Positions 36,108 through 47,942 of a stretch of DNA of 64,000 nt are shown one piece after another. The number at the start of each line of letters is the position of its first letter. The stretch's first letter is position 1. The DNA is from Sialis fuliginosa. Its lineage: Eukaryota > Arthropoda > Insecta > Megaloptera > Sialidae. The notes under the pieces were generated by a model. That model was not told the origin of the DNA. It saw only the letters and a list, made by a program, of their open reading frames with translations, and did not search any database. The position numbers and the translations under genes were made by a program. The stretch lies in the NCBI GenBank assembly GCA_961205875.1, contig OY540812.1, positions 17,980,001 to 18,044,000 of the forward strand, given 5' to 3'.

Positions 36108-38877
36108 CCCCTGTGTAAAAGTAGGTAAAACAGGGAGTACTGCACATATATTTTTAGCTACATAATTACATAATAAATAATAATAACTATGTTATTTCAG
36201 CATTCATGTATATAATATATTGCATTTAATGTGTATAACGCTTATAAAATTTGTAATTGACTCCCTAAAAATTAAGGTATTCTTAAAGATCTTTAATTTT
36301 CCGAACTATTTTTTATAAATTGTATTCTTTCTTGTATGAAAATTAAGATTTATTGCATTGTATTATCGATCGATAACTTAACTTACTTTTGATAATAAAA
36401 GAGGCAAAGTATCTTTATTTATTGATAAAACATAAAAACTAACATATACTCACATATAAATCCAATCTAGAAACTCAAGGGATCAAATAAAAACATACAT
36501 AATATCACCGTGACCCAATTACAAAAAAATACATTACCAACATGGTCTGTAATATCTCACAATTCGCAAAACACAACCTGTCCAATTAAACATTTATTCG
36601 GCTTCCAGATTGCGTTTCTTTTATGATTGAAATGGTCCCTTTTCTAGAATTATGAATGTTGGTATCTGTAATAAGAATAATATTTTTCTAATGAATGAAT
36701 ACGTCGACATCTTTCGTCGTTTATAATTGAAAAGCTCTTTTTATATGTTTCATGTTATTCTTCAGATTTTTATGATATTAATAAATACTTATATTTTTTT
36801 TAGATGAAAACTACAACAAAAGAATTTTGCAAAATCGATCTCAATTTTATTAAGGAGAACCAATTTGTTGTCACAAGCATAGGCACCAACTCTGAGAGGG
36901 GGATCAACCCTTGTAAATATGTGCTCTAGTTTTTATTAAATAAAATAAAATATGTACATACACAATTACACACATTCGTCAACAAAATTAAAGGAATTAA
37001 TTATTTTTCTAAAAAATTCAAATAGCTGTTACTTTGGTCAAAATAATAACTATACACATTTTTCAAAAAAGAAATTAAAGCTTGAAATCTCAATTTTCCT
37101 TTCATAATTTTTATATTCATTTTAAAATCGCAGAAAAAACATTATTTAAAAATAAAAGTCAGCGCCTGACATCACAAGTAATTCAGTGAAAATACTTGAA
37201 GTATCAAGTTCTTTTTGCTAATTTTTTATGTAAGTACTTTAAATAAAGTACTACAAGTACCAAAAATGACTTATTTAACTATTAACTAAGGTATCAGATA
37301 AATTCTCATTTATTTTCCTTGCCTTTTTCAGCACCTCCAAAAAAATTATATAACTACACGGAGAAAATTTTATGATATTTTTTATTACTATTCGGAATAT
37401 TTTTTATTAAAATTTGCATACTTTATCGTAACCCGAAAACAGTTGGTTATGGTAATATTGAAAATAGAAAAGACATTTTTCATATCCACTAAAAAAAAAT
37501 AAAAGGTGCATAGTAAAATTTACTATGTATTAGTACAAACATTTTTCTTATCGTACATTATAATAGAATATTAAAAAAAATTTCTATATAATCAGTATAA
37601 TTAAATGAAAGTTAATAGTAGTTTTAATATTTTCTAGAAAAAATTATAAATTTTCAATCTGATTAAGAAAATACACTCAATGATAATTTTATTTAAAATT
37701 ACTTGAAATACAAAATCCCTCCGTTTACGCGGTTGAAAAAGTTTGGAAAAAGGAGTAGAAAGACTAAAAAAACACAACGTAATGGATCAATTTCTATTTC
37801 TCCACTTTACGCTGTTTTCATAGAACTAATTAATTGTATATATATTTTATATTTTATTGTTTCTAAAAATTGTGCTGTAATTAAATATAATATTCATCAT
37901 ATTATCAACTTGTCTTTCAGTAACCTACAGTTTTTAAATATTTTTTTCAAAAAAATTTTCACCGTTGTTATACTAAAAATACAAATTCTATTTGCCTTTT
38001 AATTAATTATTATTAATATAATTCTACGAGCACAAATTCAAATACTCCAAAAAATCTCTTTACATTTACAGCACTTAAATCATAAATATAATCCACGATA
38101 AAACGTCAACTGTGGGTTAATTAAATAAATTCAAACATAATTCGCGATTGTCCAAACACGCATTTGAAAATTCAAACCGCTTACGGGTCCTTTGTCGCAG
38201 AAATATATTCATAGGGTATTAAAACGAATACGCGTAATATTTTGAATACATAATATTTTTCGCAGTGGTGATACTTTTCAAATATCAATTAAAAAGGGCA
38301 CTGTCGAGTTTGGGGAGTAAAATACAAAGGAGCTTATTCTAATTGGAAAGCAACAGGGCGAATGTAAACGCGAGTGTATGTGTATGTGTGCGTTGCCTAG
38401 GTGAGTTTGCAGCTTTGGTAAAGAGGTATGTACATACCTACCAGAAATGAATATGTGGCAAATGTGTATTGTGTGATAACGTACATATGTGTATTGTGTA
38501 CATATACATTCGTATATTCCAACTGAATTGCATGTACAATATGTAATATAATATGTACCTACATATATTTATATACATGTTTGTACATATTACACAATGA
38601 GTTCAAAATCCAAAGCGATTAACTCCACGTTTCATTGTTTTTATAAATAAGGTATAGCCGCTAAATACCGTCCCCTTTTTTAAAATCCTATATCTTTTAC
38701 ATATTTTTAGAGATATATCAAAAATAAAAAAGCAGTATTATCAAGTTTATTTGAAATTGTTATCAAACATACCAATTTGTTTGGGTATACTTTTTAAGCT
38801 TAGCTTAAACAAAAACAAGTCATATTTCTAAAATAATATTTGGACTCCAAATATCATCCCGGGGGACGATATTAGGG
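36108..38877. other. AT-rich stretch, no gene seen
   Basis: No supported gene. The 99-codon frame at 37703-38002 is A/T-driven with no motif. 38460-38600 is a degenerate tract of TGTACATAT/ATATGTAC words. GGCACCAACTCTGAGAGGGG near 36890 resembles an inner hAT fragment. Confidence 0.5.
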
Positions 38878-39420
38878 TTATGTACTGTGGGCTTCAGAAG
38901 TCGTCTGCCACCGTGAAAGTCATAATCGCTTACAACAGATTCGAAATATTAAAACAAACATTATCGGTTATCTTTTTCCAGAGTGGAACTTACATATGTA
39001 ACATCATTTTTAATAAAAACACAAATATATATCTTTGTTATTAATTGATTTTATATCAAGTTTAAATACTAAAATTTGGAATATCAAATATTTATTGCCA
39101 TTAAATTTATTTTTTTTATAAATAAATTTCTTGTCAGCTGGATTTCTTCCTCTTCTGACAGCTCCTTCGTGATATTATCCAATCTAATTTTTTTTGAAGC
39201 CATTAAATTTACTTATACAATTTTCAATAGATTACATAATAATTTAATCGCACAAATATATATGAGTACCTACTATAAACGAAGAGTACTTCTTTATCTT
39301 GCAAATGAGTTTCAAAATATCTGTCTTTGTTTAGTACATGCAGAATTGATTGAAATATTATAATAATCAAATGGGAGGAGCGTACTAAGTTTGTGATACC
39401 CAAATTTCAATGAAAACTGG
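38878..39420 (+). repeat. Dispersed direct repeat R2, copy 1
   Basis: About 543 bp matching 46458-46905 in the same orientation, from TATGTACTGTGGGCTTCAG through CGCTTACAACAGATTC, AATATCAAATATTTATT and GAACGAAGAGTAC-like words to TACTAAGTTTGTGAT. This copy has about 100 extra bases flanked by two identical 13-mers, GCCATTAAATTTA, at 39097-39109 and 39199-39211. The other copy could be a deletion product, or this one an insertion. The 95-codon frame at 39076-39363 lies within it and is not open in the partner. Confidence 0.85.
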
Positions 39421-39955
39421 ACGACCACTACTACTTCATTTCACTGTAAATTATCACATAATCATTGTATCAATATCATCACAAAACATTAGAAACTATT
39501 ACGAAAAATATACTTAAGATCAGGTTTAAAAGTCTTAAATTGAAAAATCAGTCCTCGAGGCAGGCAGAACATATAAAAGGACACGGATTTTCTACGTTGT
39601 TGATGGTTCTATGATGGGCACCTTGAAAATAAAGAGAATTTATTTTAAAAAATAACAAAAAGTGAAACGATTAAACGGTATCTTAAGCTACCGTTGGGGA
39701 CGATATTAGAATTTTTCTCTCGAAATTGAATTTTTTTTTAATAAACGGGTGCATAACCTCAAACTTTTTTGCATCGTTATTCATCATTAGAAATAACGAA
39801 ATATATATTGAGATTTTATGTTTACAATGTACCTATTATATCTAGTATAACTGTAATCAAAAGATATTTGATGAACAAAATCACCTTTTAAAAAAATCGC
39901 AAAGTAGATTTAAGCCGTCACCTTCAAAATTACCAAAATGGCCGTAAAACATTAA

Positions 39956-40281
39956 TGTCCGGTACTATAAAGGAGCTAGCAAAATTTGCTAGCTAGCAAT
40001 TACTTTCAAATGGGGTATTAATTCTGTACTAGTATCTATGGATTAGCTATGGAATTTAGAGCAGTGACACTTCAACTAATTGTAACACAGTTGGCATCTT
40101 TGACAAATAATTTTCATAACATCATCACTGTTTTAATACCGTTGGTATTTACCTACAACGCGTGCGCGAAACTTGTCAAAGTCATCAACAAACTCCAAAA
40201 TAACTGTCATATAAGTTTGATATCTCAGTTGAAAGTGCTTGCTAGCTAGCAAATTTGCTCAGTCCTTTATAATACCAGACA
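39956..40281. mobile_element. PIF/Harbinger-like MITE, copy 2, intact
   Basis: Intact 326-bp sister of the split element at 8224-9282. The ends are TGTCCGGTACTATAAAGG and CCTTTATAATACCAGACA. The subterminal inverted repeats extend through GCAAATTTGCTAGCTAGCAA-type words on both sides. TAA flanks it at 39953-39955 and 40282-40284. The frame at 40049-40249 lies inside the element and has no family similarity. Confidence 0.87.
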
Positions 40282-40284
40282 TAA

Positions 40285-42162
40285 GTATTTTTAGTTCCAG
40301 AAACTGATTTGAGATGATACTGGTTATTTCCGGAGATAGACAAGGGGACGAAATTTTGCGATTATACCTCAATGTACTTGGTTTGAAAATTTCACATTAC
40401 TTATTTGTTTTATGATATCTTTTTTACTTTATTTCATAGAATTTGTTTTTATGGACTTCGCAAATTATTTTCTATGCAGATCAAATACGTATACCTACCA
40501 TAAAACTTCAATATCCTGTAGAATGATTTTTATTTGCTTTTACTTGCAAGTAATTTTTTTATTACACCGGTCATGAGTAAATATAATTTAACTAAAACGT
40601 TATATTTACTTAACATTACAAGTAATCTCGAGAAAAACAGTTTCCATTTTTTTATAACGTATATGTTGAAACTTTTTATTTTACAATGGGGTAGACCGAG
40701 GTAAATCATATCAATTTTTTCTCAGTTACAGAAAGTAATAAAAGACAATTATCAAACTATACACATTTGGCTGGTAATGTGGCTCTCATGGCGATTGTTT
40801 TTGATGCATATGAAGAGCAATGATTTACATGGTCAGAAAGCACTTTTAAAAATAGAAAAAACTGAAAAATGCATCAAAACATTTTTGATCCTATTTGCCT
40901 CCGTCTATCCTACATATTGAGTTATATTTATTTAATTCTAGGAGAAAATTTTGATCAATCATTTATTTGTAATCACCCACATGTGATACATTATATTATA
41001 TTATACATATAAAATCTAATAGACAAAATAAAGAATGATTCTATTTTTTTACAGAAAAATATTCTTCAACCATTTTCAAATCCGAGAAAAGCATAAGAAC
41101 GTTCCATATCGATTTATAATATTTCAGTTATAAAAAGATATAATAATGTTTCCCAACGACAATTCAAGTATCTTGGTTTTTGACGTTTATTACATTTTAT
41201 GATAGTTGTAACTTAAAGTTGACCGACCTGAGATCTTATAAATAAAATATTTTTACAACTGCGTTTGATTTGAAAACAAATATATTGGTATTTTATAAAT
41301 ATAAACTCTATGTTAAAATTAATGATTCAAATTTTGAATTATTGGCCATAAAAACATATATCTATCGAACTAGACAAAAATTACTTATACTCTATACCTT
41401 ACAAAAATTGTATGTATATTCTCGACTTTTGGGTACATCTTGCTTAATTGATTTTTTCCCTTTGAAGTCAGCAGGCTGGGTCCTAGTTCAGCTTATTGTT
41501 AGTTGGAATTGGTGTCATGTGTGTTTCTTGGATGTATAGTAGAGACACGAGAAGGAAGGGAAGTTTGCTGATAGAGAGGGTATGGACACTAGAACTTTGG
41601 GATTACATATTATCACCCATATTTTATAATTTTTGTGTTGCAGTTGCAGATGAAGGTTAAATGTTTTTTATTTTTTATTTCAATTATATCTGAATCAATT
41701 AAAAATACAGTATTTTGAAAACTAAAAGCCACGAACAATCTAATTAGACAAATTATATTTCAAATTACTGTTATTATGTTTTATAAAAGTTTGGTTGAGT
41801 TTATCTTGATACGTTTATTACAAATAAAGGAAACCTATTCACAAAGAGCCTTTATAAGTTTCCTCATCGCACATAAACATAAACGATTCTCAGATCATCA
41901 GATGAAAATCTTATGTGTATATACAAATAATTTTTATAAACAACATAATATGAAATATAAAAGTAAACTACGTAATTATATGTGGAATGTGTATTATTTC
42001 GGTTTTATATATATATTTTTTTTTTATATTTTTATTCATAATAAAAATTACATTTATTTCAAGATTGTTAGTGTCTTCATTGGAGGTGTATGGTAACACG
42101 AGATTTGCTTTAATTCGAACTAGATGAGACCACTTAGTGTTTCGATTTTAAGATATTATTGA
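40285..42162. other. AT-rich stretch, no gene seen
   Basis: No supported gene. Frames at 41270-41539 (89 codons) and 41776-42096 (106 codons) have no recognised motifs. GGGGACGATATTAG-like strings at about 38873 and 39697, and GGGGACGAAATT at about 40345, suggest scraps of one more old repeat across 38.6-40.4 kb. Confidence 0.45.
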
Positions 42163-42164
42163 TA

Positions 42165-42298
42165 ACAGTCACACAAAAAAAGTTATAGAACTTTTTTGGA
42201 GACCATTGAATTTGAGGTGAAAATCAAACCTCAAATTCGGATTCAGCACCTCAAAATACCTAAAAATATATAGTTTGTACCTTTTTTGTGTGGCTGTG
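42165..42298. mobile_element. Tc1/mariner-type MITE with internal hairpin
   Basis: The ends are ACAGTCACACAAAAAAAG and CTTTTTTGTGTGGCTGTG (inverted, two or three differences), with TA at 42163-42164 and 42299-42300. Inside, GAATTTGAGGT (42208-42218) pairs perfectly with ACCTCAAATTC (42228-42238). The element is 134 bp with no coding capacity. Confidence 0.7.
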
Positions 42299-42514
42299 TA
42301 ATTAATGTTGAAATATTTATGATTCAAAGCGCTGATATTAAATATTTGTATACTTTGAATGATAAATAATTTCTTAAGATTTTTTTTTTCGAAAAAATTT
42401 TAGATGAATTAAATTTTGCTGCTTTTCGTACATAAATTAAATAATAAAAAATATTATTTGTTATTAATTTTTATAAAGTTAATTATTAAAGAAAATAAAT
42501 CTAATATTTGTAAT

Positions 42515-42910
42515 TGTAAACCTCGAAACTCCTTCTTTCTCGAAAATATTTGCAAGGGTTAAAATTTCTCCTTTATCTTCCATTTCAGTGTGTATTAAAA
42601 CTTCTATTAGTCAAAATAGTTATATCCTTAAACTCGAAGTATTTTCGAGACGACTAAGCATCACATAAGACCTCTGTTTTTTGATGTCAAAGATGTATAG
42701 TCTCTGTAATTTGAAACAAATTCTTATAAGTCAAATTTCTATCTACTAAACTTATATCAATTCGAAACGTAAGGTACTTTCACTGCAATTCTAATAGACC
42801 ACTATAGTTTTTTTCTTCACTTAAAAGCCTCCATAAGTCGAATTTATAGTTTGTTGAACTTCTGTACCTCAAACACTTCCCTATTTCGAAAATTCATAGA
42901 AGTTCTACTG
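42515..42910 (-). mobile_element. Degenerate pogo-like repeat
   Basis: The right end, read on the minus strand, is CAGTAGAACTTCTATGAATT, resembling pogo/Tigger ends. The interior is a series of degenerate words such as AAGTCGAATTT, TTCGAAAAT and AACTTCT/AAACTC that recur every few tens of bases. The left end (CCTCGAAACTCC near 42522) is uncertain. Confidence 0.4.
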
Positions 42911-45130
42911 TTTTTCAAAGTTTTTTTGTTTATTAACATAAGAATAAATAGAAAAAACATTTTTTTTTTTATAAAAAAAACTCACACTTTATGAGATGTA
43001 ACCGCGACGAAATAGCTTCGATTTTAACAAGATGAGACCATAATAGGTAAGTCTATAATTTGTAAAAATCGAGACGAGACGATAATTGCCTAAAACTTAT
43101 CTTGTTTCGTTTTGAGTGCAGCTATAATCTTTTTAGCGGAATTAAAATCTGTTCGTCACAGTTTTTATAAAATAATACATAATCGGTATAATAAACATAA
43201 GATATTATAAATATAATCCATATATGTATGTAATAATAAGACGATAATATTATTTTAAATTCAAACATACCATATCAATATCTTTAAGGTTTTTGAAACA
43301 AAAACAAATAGAATATACAGTAAAAAGGAATGAAATAGCACATTCTAATCAGATAAATCGAAAAAGAATTATTTAAAATACGTTTGCAACATTGTGAACA
43401 GATAAATACCTATCTTTCAGATAGAATCAATAGTTGAGGACTTATTGAAAGCAGTTTTCAATCTACTTTTCTTTCCAATCCACTTGTACTAATCTTAATA
43501 CATCTTATTTAAAAGTCATGTAACACGAGTTGAGAGAAGTGATAGTTTTAAAGTTTCGCAGAAGTTTTGACAAGCAAAATAGTAGACCATGAAATTTATA
43601 CGGTAACGTCTACGAAACAGTGGCGGATCATCTAAATAATTTAATCCTTAAATATGATAAAAGCTACCAACAAATCTACCTTCTCCATCCATCTTCCACA
43701 GGCTCTGGGCATTTATTTATTGTTGATATAAATTTTAATAATATTATACTTACTGAAAAGATTCACTGATTTGTTATTGGCCACTGTCATTAAAAAAAAT
43801 GCAAATTGTTGTTAAAAATAATAAAATAAAATGCTCTACATTGGATTTATCTATAAAAAAACAGGTTCAATGACTCGAGATTTTTTTATAATTCCGAAAT
43901 CATAGTTATGGTTCTTAATATAATAATCATCTGCCATGGAAGATTAAAGACTAGTATTTTATTACATAATATTGACTTTTGATAATCGGAATACAATATT
44001 AAAAAATAATTATAACATTCACACAATTTATTTTTAGCTACCACTGTTTTCAAGTAGACAATAGCTAGTGAATATGTCTTTATAAATTAAGTTTACTATA
44101 AGTCGAACAAGAACTAACAATAACAAAAAGTTTCTTTTGCTAATGAAGAATGCTACCATGCATACATGATTTGTTAGTTGTAATAAATTAAGAACATTTT
44201 TCAAACTTTTATGAATATTTTTTATTTATATATATTTAATTTTCATTTATTTTTTCACTTGAAAATAAGTTTTTTGTGATAATTGGAAAGGTATTTTATT
44301 TCATACTTTCCAAGAAATGGAAAAGTTTTCAATGACTTTGTTAAAGAAATTGAACTTTTTGTTTTTACTTTTAAAAATATAAGTCCATATGTTTTTTATT
44401 CTTTAGTACGCATTTTTTCTCTAAGAAAATGAAATTAATATTAAACAGTTTTTATTAAAAATTATTATATGTATTGTTAAAAAATTAAAATACATCAATA
44501 AATATATTCTTACAATTTTTTGACAAGCCGACTATTTTTGTAAAAGAATTGTAACCTGTCTAATAACATTTCATACAATTTCAGTGCTTCACTTAGATTT
44601 TTTATTACTAAACATATTATACCTACATATATGTAAAATTTAAAACAGTTACTAATACTCAAATAGTGGACTAACGTAGATACCATACATATTTCATTAA
44701 TTTATCAACCATTCACACTACATCGGTGAAAAAATACATCATTTATTTGATAGAAGCTGTCACATTTGTTTATTACAACCCTTTACTTTCCATCAGCCAC
44801 AAAATTACCCTATCTCTGATATGTTGTCAACCTGAAGACTCATGCTGGATTACATTAATTGTTCCGATTAACTAGTCGTGATAAACACTTGCACAAACAT
44901 CGCTTAACTAATGTTAACTTATATTATGAACATGTGTTGAATACTCACCATAACCAAGTTAGATCTTTATTGACCATTCTTGACCGATTAAGTTAATCGA
45001 ACATTCTAAAAAAACATGTTTTATGGAACAAAAAACAAATATTTAACGTGGAATTACTAATAATCCTTCGTTAACTTTCTTAACGAGCATTTGTGTAATC
45101 CGACATCAACGTTATTGTTGCTTCTGATAA
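42911..45130. other. AT-rich stretch, no gene seen
   Basis: 43007-43100 has AGATGAGACCA and CGAGACGAGACG words related to 42100-42150 and to the sequence around the piggyBac site. CAGTGGCGGATCATC at 43619 is a lone hAT-like end. Otherwise nothing supported. Confidence 0.5.
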
Positions 45131-45245
45131 GAGGGCTTGCATATCTATTACTATAGGTAGATGGAGATTATGTCGAAGAATAAAAGAGTTTTTTCATTAA
45201 AAAAAATCGTTTTTTCATTGTTAGACCAAAAACTTTTCAGCCCAT
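45131..45245 (+). pseudogene. Second mariner transposase tail and 3' end
   Basis: The last codons DGDYVEE and stop (45160-45183) match the tail of the 27-kb copy. A frame disruption of a couple of bases precedes them (CTTGCATATCTATTACT resembles the codons for KCIT). After the stop the two copies share TTCATTAAAAAAAAT, TTTTCATTGTTA and the end ACTTTTCAGCCCATG. Everything upstream is lost. Confidence 0.68.
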
Positions 45246-45384
45246 GAAGTAAAAGTCTATTACTTTTACTTTTCAGGATTGCAATGTTTAATATGTACAT
45301 TATATTGTGATTATGGTACACATGTTATCATTAGATATATATATTATTATATATGTATATTTACTTTTACATTTTAGTTCATAT

Positions 45385-45529
45385 CATAGACATAGAGACA
45401 TGGATTGCGCATTCTGTTTTACCATTATATGTAAAATTTTGTTCACATAATTGAAGATAGAGATATAACACAAGCAATACTCTATCATTTTTACATTCAT
45501 GTTACTCAGTCCATGCTGTATGTTTATGG
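45385..45529. mobile_element. CATAGACATA-type MITE, copy 2
   Basis: The left end is CATAGACATAGAGACATGGA then TTGCGCATTCTGTTTT. The right end is CAGTCCATGCTGTATGTTTATG. It is a 145-bp relative of 24569-24783 with a shorter interior. Confidence 0.66.
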
Positions 45530-46457
45530 TTATATATTTTTATTTCTTCTGCTTATTTATTTTTTAAATGTGAAATAATTTTTAATAGTTAAGGGAAAAA
45601 TACTATATATTTAAAAAAAAACTTAATATTATTAATTATTATTAAGATTTTTTCTTAGTTCTATAAACCTCAATTTGTTCGTTAATCTTAAATTTGACCT
45701 ATCAAAGTCCTTAACTGACAGTGTAAGACATTTATTTAAGAGATTTGCTATATTCAGTAATGAGGTTGTGAAAATAGGTATAATAATGTTAAATTATTGT
45801 CTTTAAAAGTCATATAATTCCACCTTTTCATTTTCCATACATTATAAATAAATAAATACTTTTATATCAATATCATTTACAAATAATACTCGCTTCCATA
45901 AGTTTCATTTCGAATATCATATACAAATCAATTATAAAGAAAGTTAATTTAAAACTTGCAGTTTTTATCACTGGTTATAGAAATTTGATAATAGATAGAT
46001 TGTTTAACACATACACACACACACATATACATATGTTATAGACAAATACGTAACTCGCGTCTGCACCGGTGTAGGACATATTTACACTGTAAAACTATAG
46101 TGCAATGTTTACTCTTGTGTAATTACTTGAATGTCAGTATCACACCCAATAGTCTGCTATGCATTTGCGTGGGCTATTCTTTTGTATACAACTATACATA
46201 GGTAGGTACATAGTTTTTTTTTAATAAACCGACAGTTTCGATTTCAAACCTCTCTATGTGAATTACAAAAAAAAGTTTTCATTTGTAATCAACGCTTTTA
46301 TACTAAATGGGTATTATTAGAGATATGGAAGTGTGCATGCATATATGGAAATGTAGTATTAGTAATGAAAAATGAAGTTTTACTGTTTCTATATTATTTT
46401 TTTTTAACTACACATCGTGACTGGCTGTTTTAAATCAAAGGTACCATGTGATGGTTT

Positions 46458-46905
46458 AATTATATGTACTATGGGCTTTATAAGTCGTCTACTACTCTAA
46501 AGGTCAGAATCGCTTACAACAGATTCAAAAATATTAAAACAAACATCATCGATTATTATTCTCCAGAGCGGAGCTTATATAGTTACATTATTTTAAATAA
46601 AAACACAAATATACGTCCATTTCATTAATTTGTTTTATATCTTGTTTAAATGATAAAATTCGGAATATCAAATATTTATTACCACAAAATTTACTTGTAC
46701 AATTTTTAATAGATTACATAATAATTTAATTCCACAAATATATATGAGTACTATAAACGAAGAGTACCTACTTCTTTACCTAGCAAATGAGATTCAAAAT
46801 ATCGGTCTTTGTTTGGTATATGGAGAAATGATTTAAATATTATAATAATCAAATGCGAGGAGCCTACTAAGTTTGTAATAAGCGAATTTCAATAAAAATT
46901 GCATT
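46458..46905 (+). repeat. Dispersed direct repeat R2, copy 2
   Basis: Partner of 38878-39420, lacking the ~100-bp segment between the two GCCATTAAATTTA copies seen there. Here the junction reads ATTTATTACCACAAAATTTA. The flanks diverge, so the unit seems to be a dispersed repeat and not part of a longer segmental duplication. The class is unknown and no coding frame is shared. Confidence 0.83.
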
Positions 46906-47102
46906 ACTATTTTTAAAGTTTTTTTTGGTACGTGCCTTTAATTTAAATTATTCGTTTGGTTTGATTTTCTTATTTAATTTTTATATACCTACATATATGT
47001 ATTTTATTACAAAATATATGTTGAGGATATCAGTCTGTTAATAGCTCGGTCGTTGATGTTGCATTTTTAATTTACCTCTGGTTGATAATCAAAATATAAC
47101 AA

Positions 47103-47942
47103 ACACTTATTGCTTCCTCGCAATATCGAAGATACGAGAAGCTATGTGATCGTTTCAGATTGAGACAAAAAAAAAGTTCTCCAATTTCAAAATTTGAAAT
47201 TTATTTATCCGTTTCACGTCAAGACAAACACTTTTCGTTCCGTGTCTGTCTGTCTGTCCGTGTGTCCGTGTGTCCGTCCGTCCGTCCGTCCGTCTGTCCC
47301 CTGAATCCTTGTCACACGCATAACTCATGAACCACTGAACCGATATTATTGAAATTTGGTCGGATGGTTGGGTTTGGTTTGAGGACGGTCCCATTTCAAA
47401 ATCATCAAAATCGTGTGTAAGGGGGAGGGGTGACACCCCAAAATATTTATTTTTTCAAGATATCTCAAGAACGACACATGTTAGGAGAAAATTTTATAGA
47501 ATATTTTTTGTAGAGAATTAAATTTCCTATAATATGGGTCTACTACGTTTGTTGTAAAATATTCCCTTACAAAGATTTATCTAAATTAATTTTAAAAATT
47601 CGTGTTTTGTTTTTCTAAATTGATATTTGATTGGATATATTAAGTGTCATTTTGACGTTTTAAATGTCACTTTGGCGTTTTAAATGTCACTTTGACGTTT
47701 TAAATGTCATTTTGACATTTGCATAAATTTAGATTTAGATTGAAATTGTCAAAAAATTAAAAATATATGAAAAAATATTCAGATGCGTTTTAAGAAAAAA
47801 TTCGAACTAAGATTTTTTAGTAAAATTTGTATAAAAATTAAATGGTTAACCAATGCCAGGTAATTTATCTGAACACTATCGGTTTTAGTGAATTTAGCAC
47901 GAGGAAGCACTGTGCATTTACTTGGCAGATGTTTTTTTAAAA
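47103..47942 (-). repeat. R1 repeat family, longest copy
   Basis: About 840 bp that, read on the minus strand, contains all parts seen in the copies at 13557 and 16798. From its far end: ACATCTGCCAAG, GGCATTGGTTAACC, a 4 x 20-bp tandem array, TGTCGTTCTTGAGATATC, GGTGTCACCCCTCCCC, a simple (GTCC/GTCT)n tract at about 47245-47300, and CGTATCTTCGATATTGCGAG. The 93-codon minus-strand frame at 47155-47436 includes translated simple repeat (DRRTDGRTDTRTHGQTDRHG) and is not a credible gene. The class is not recognised. Confidence 0.85.
47641..47720. repeat. Tandem array, 4 x 20 bp
   Basis: Four consecutive 20-bp units, TAAATGTCACTTTGACGTTT with one to three changes each, at 47641, 47661, 47681 and 47701. 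Each unit contains a TGACGTTT/TGTCA core. The 16798 copy of the family has only one remnant of this word. Confidence 0.93.

Noticed and set aside
39076..39363. 95-codon frame
   Set aside because: It lies in direct repeat R2 and runs through the 102-bp indel. The partner copy at 46458 does not keep the frame.
40049..40249. 66-codon frame
   Set aside because: It is inside the Harbinger-like MITE, and the sister copy at 9 kb has the frame broken.
41776..42096. 106-codon frame
   Set aside because: A/T-driven composition, no motif, and no codon bias different from the flanks.
46008..46025. (CA)n run
   Set aside because: A short ordinary microsatellite with nothing attached to it.
47255..47300. 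Possible CRISPR-like or satellite array from the repeated GTCC/GTCT words
   Set aside because: It is a simple microsatellite with no spacers, inside a dispersed repeat in a eukaryotic genome.
47155..47436. 93-codon frame with RTDGRTDTRTHGQTDRHG
   Set aside because: Most of the peptide is a translated microsatellite within repeat R1.
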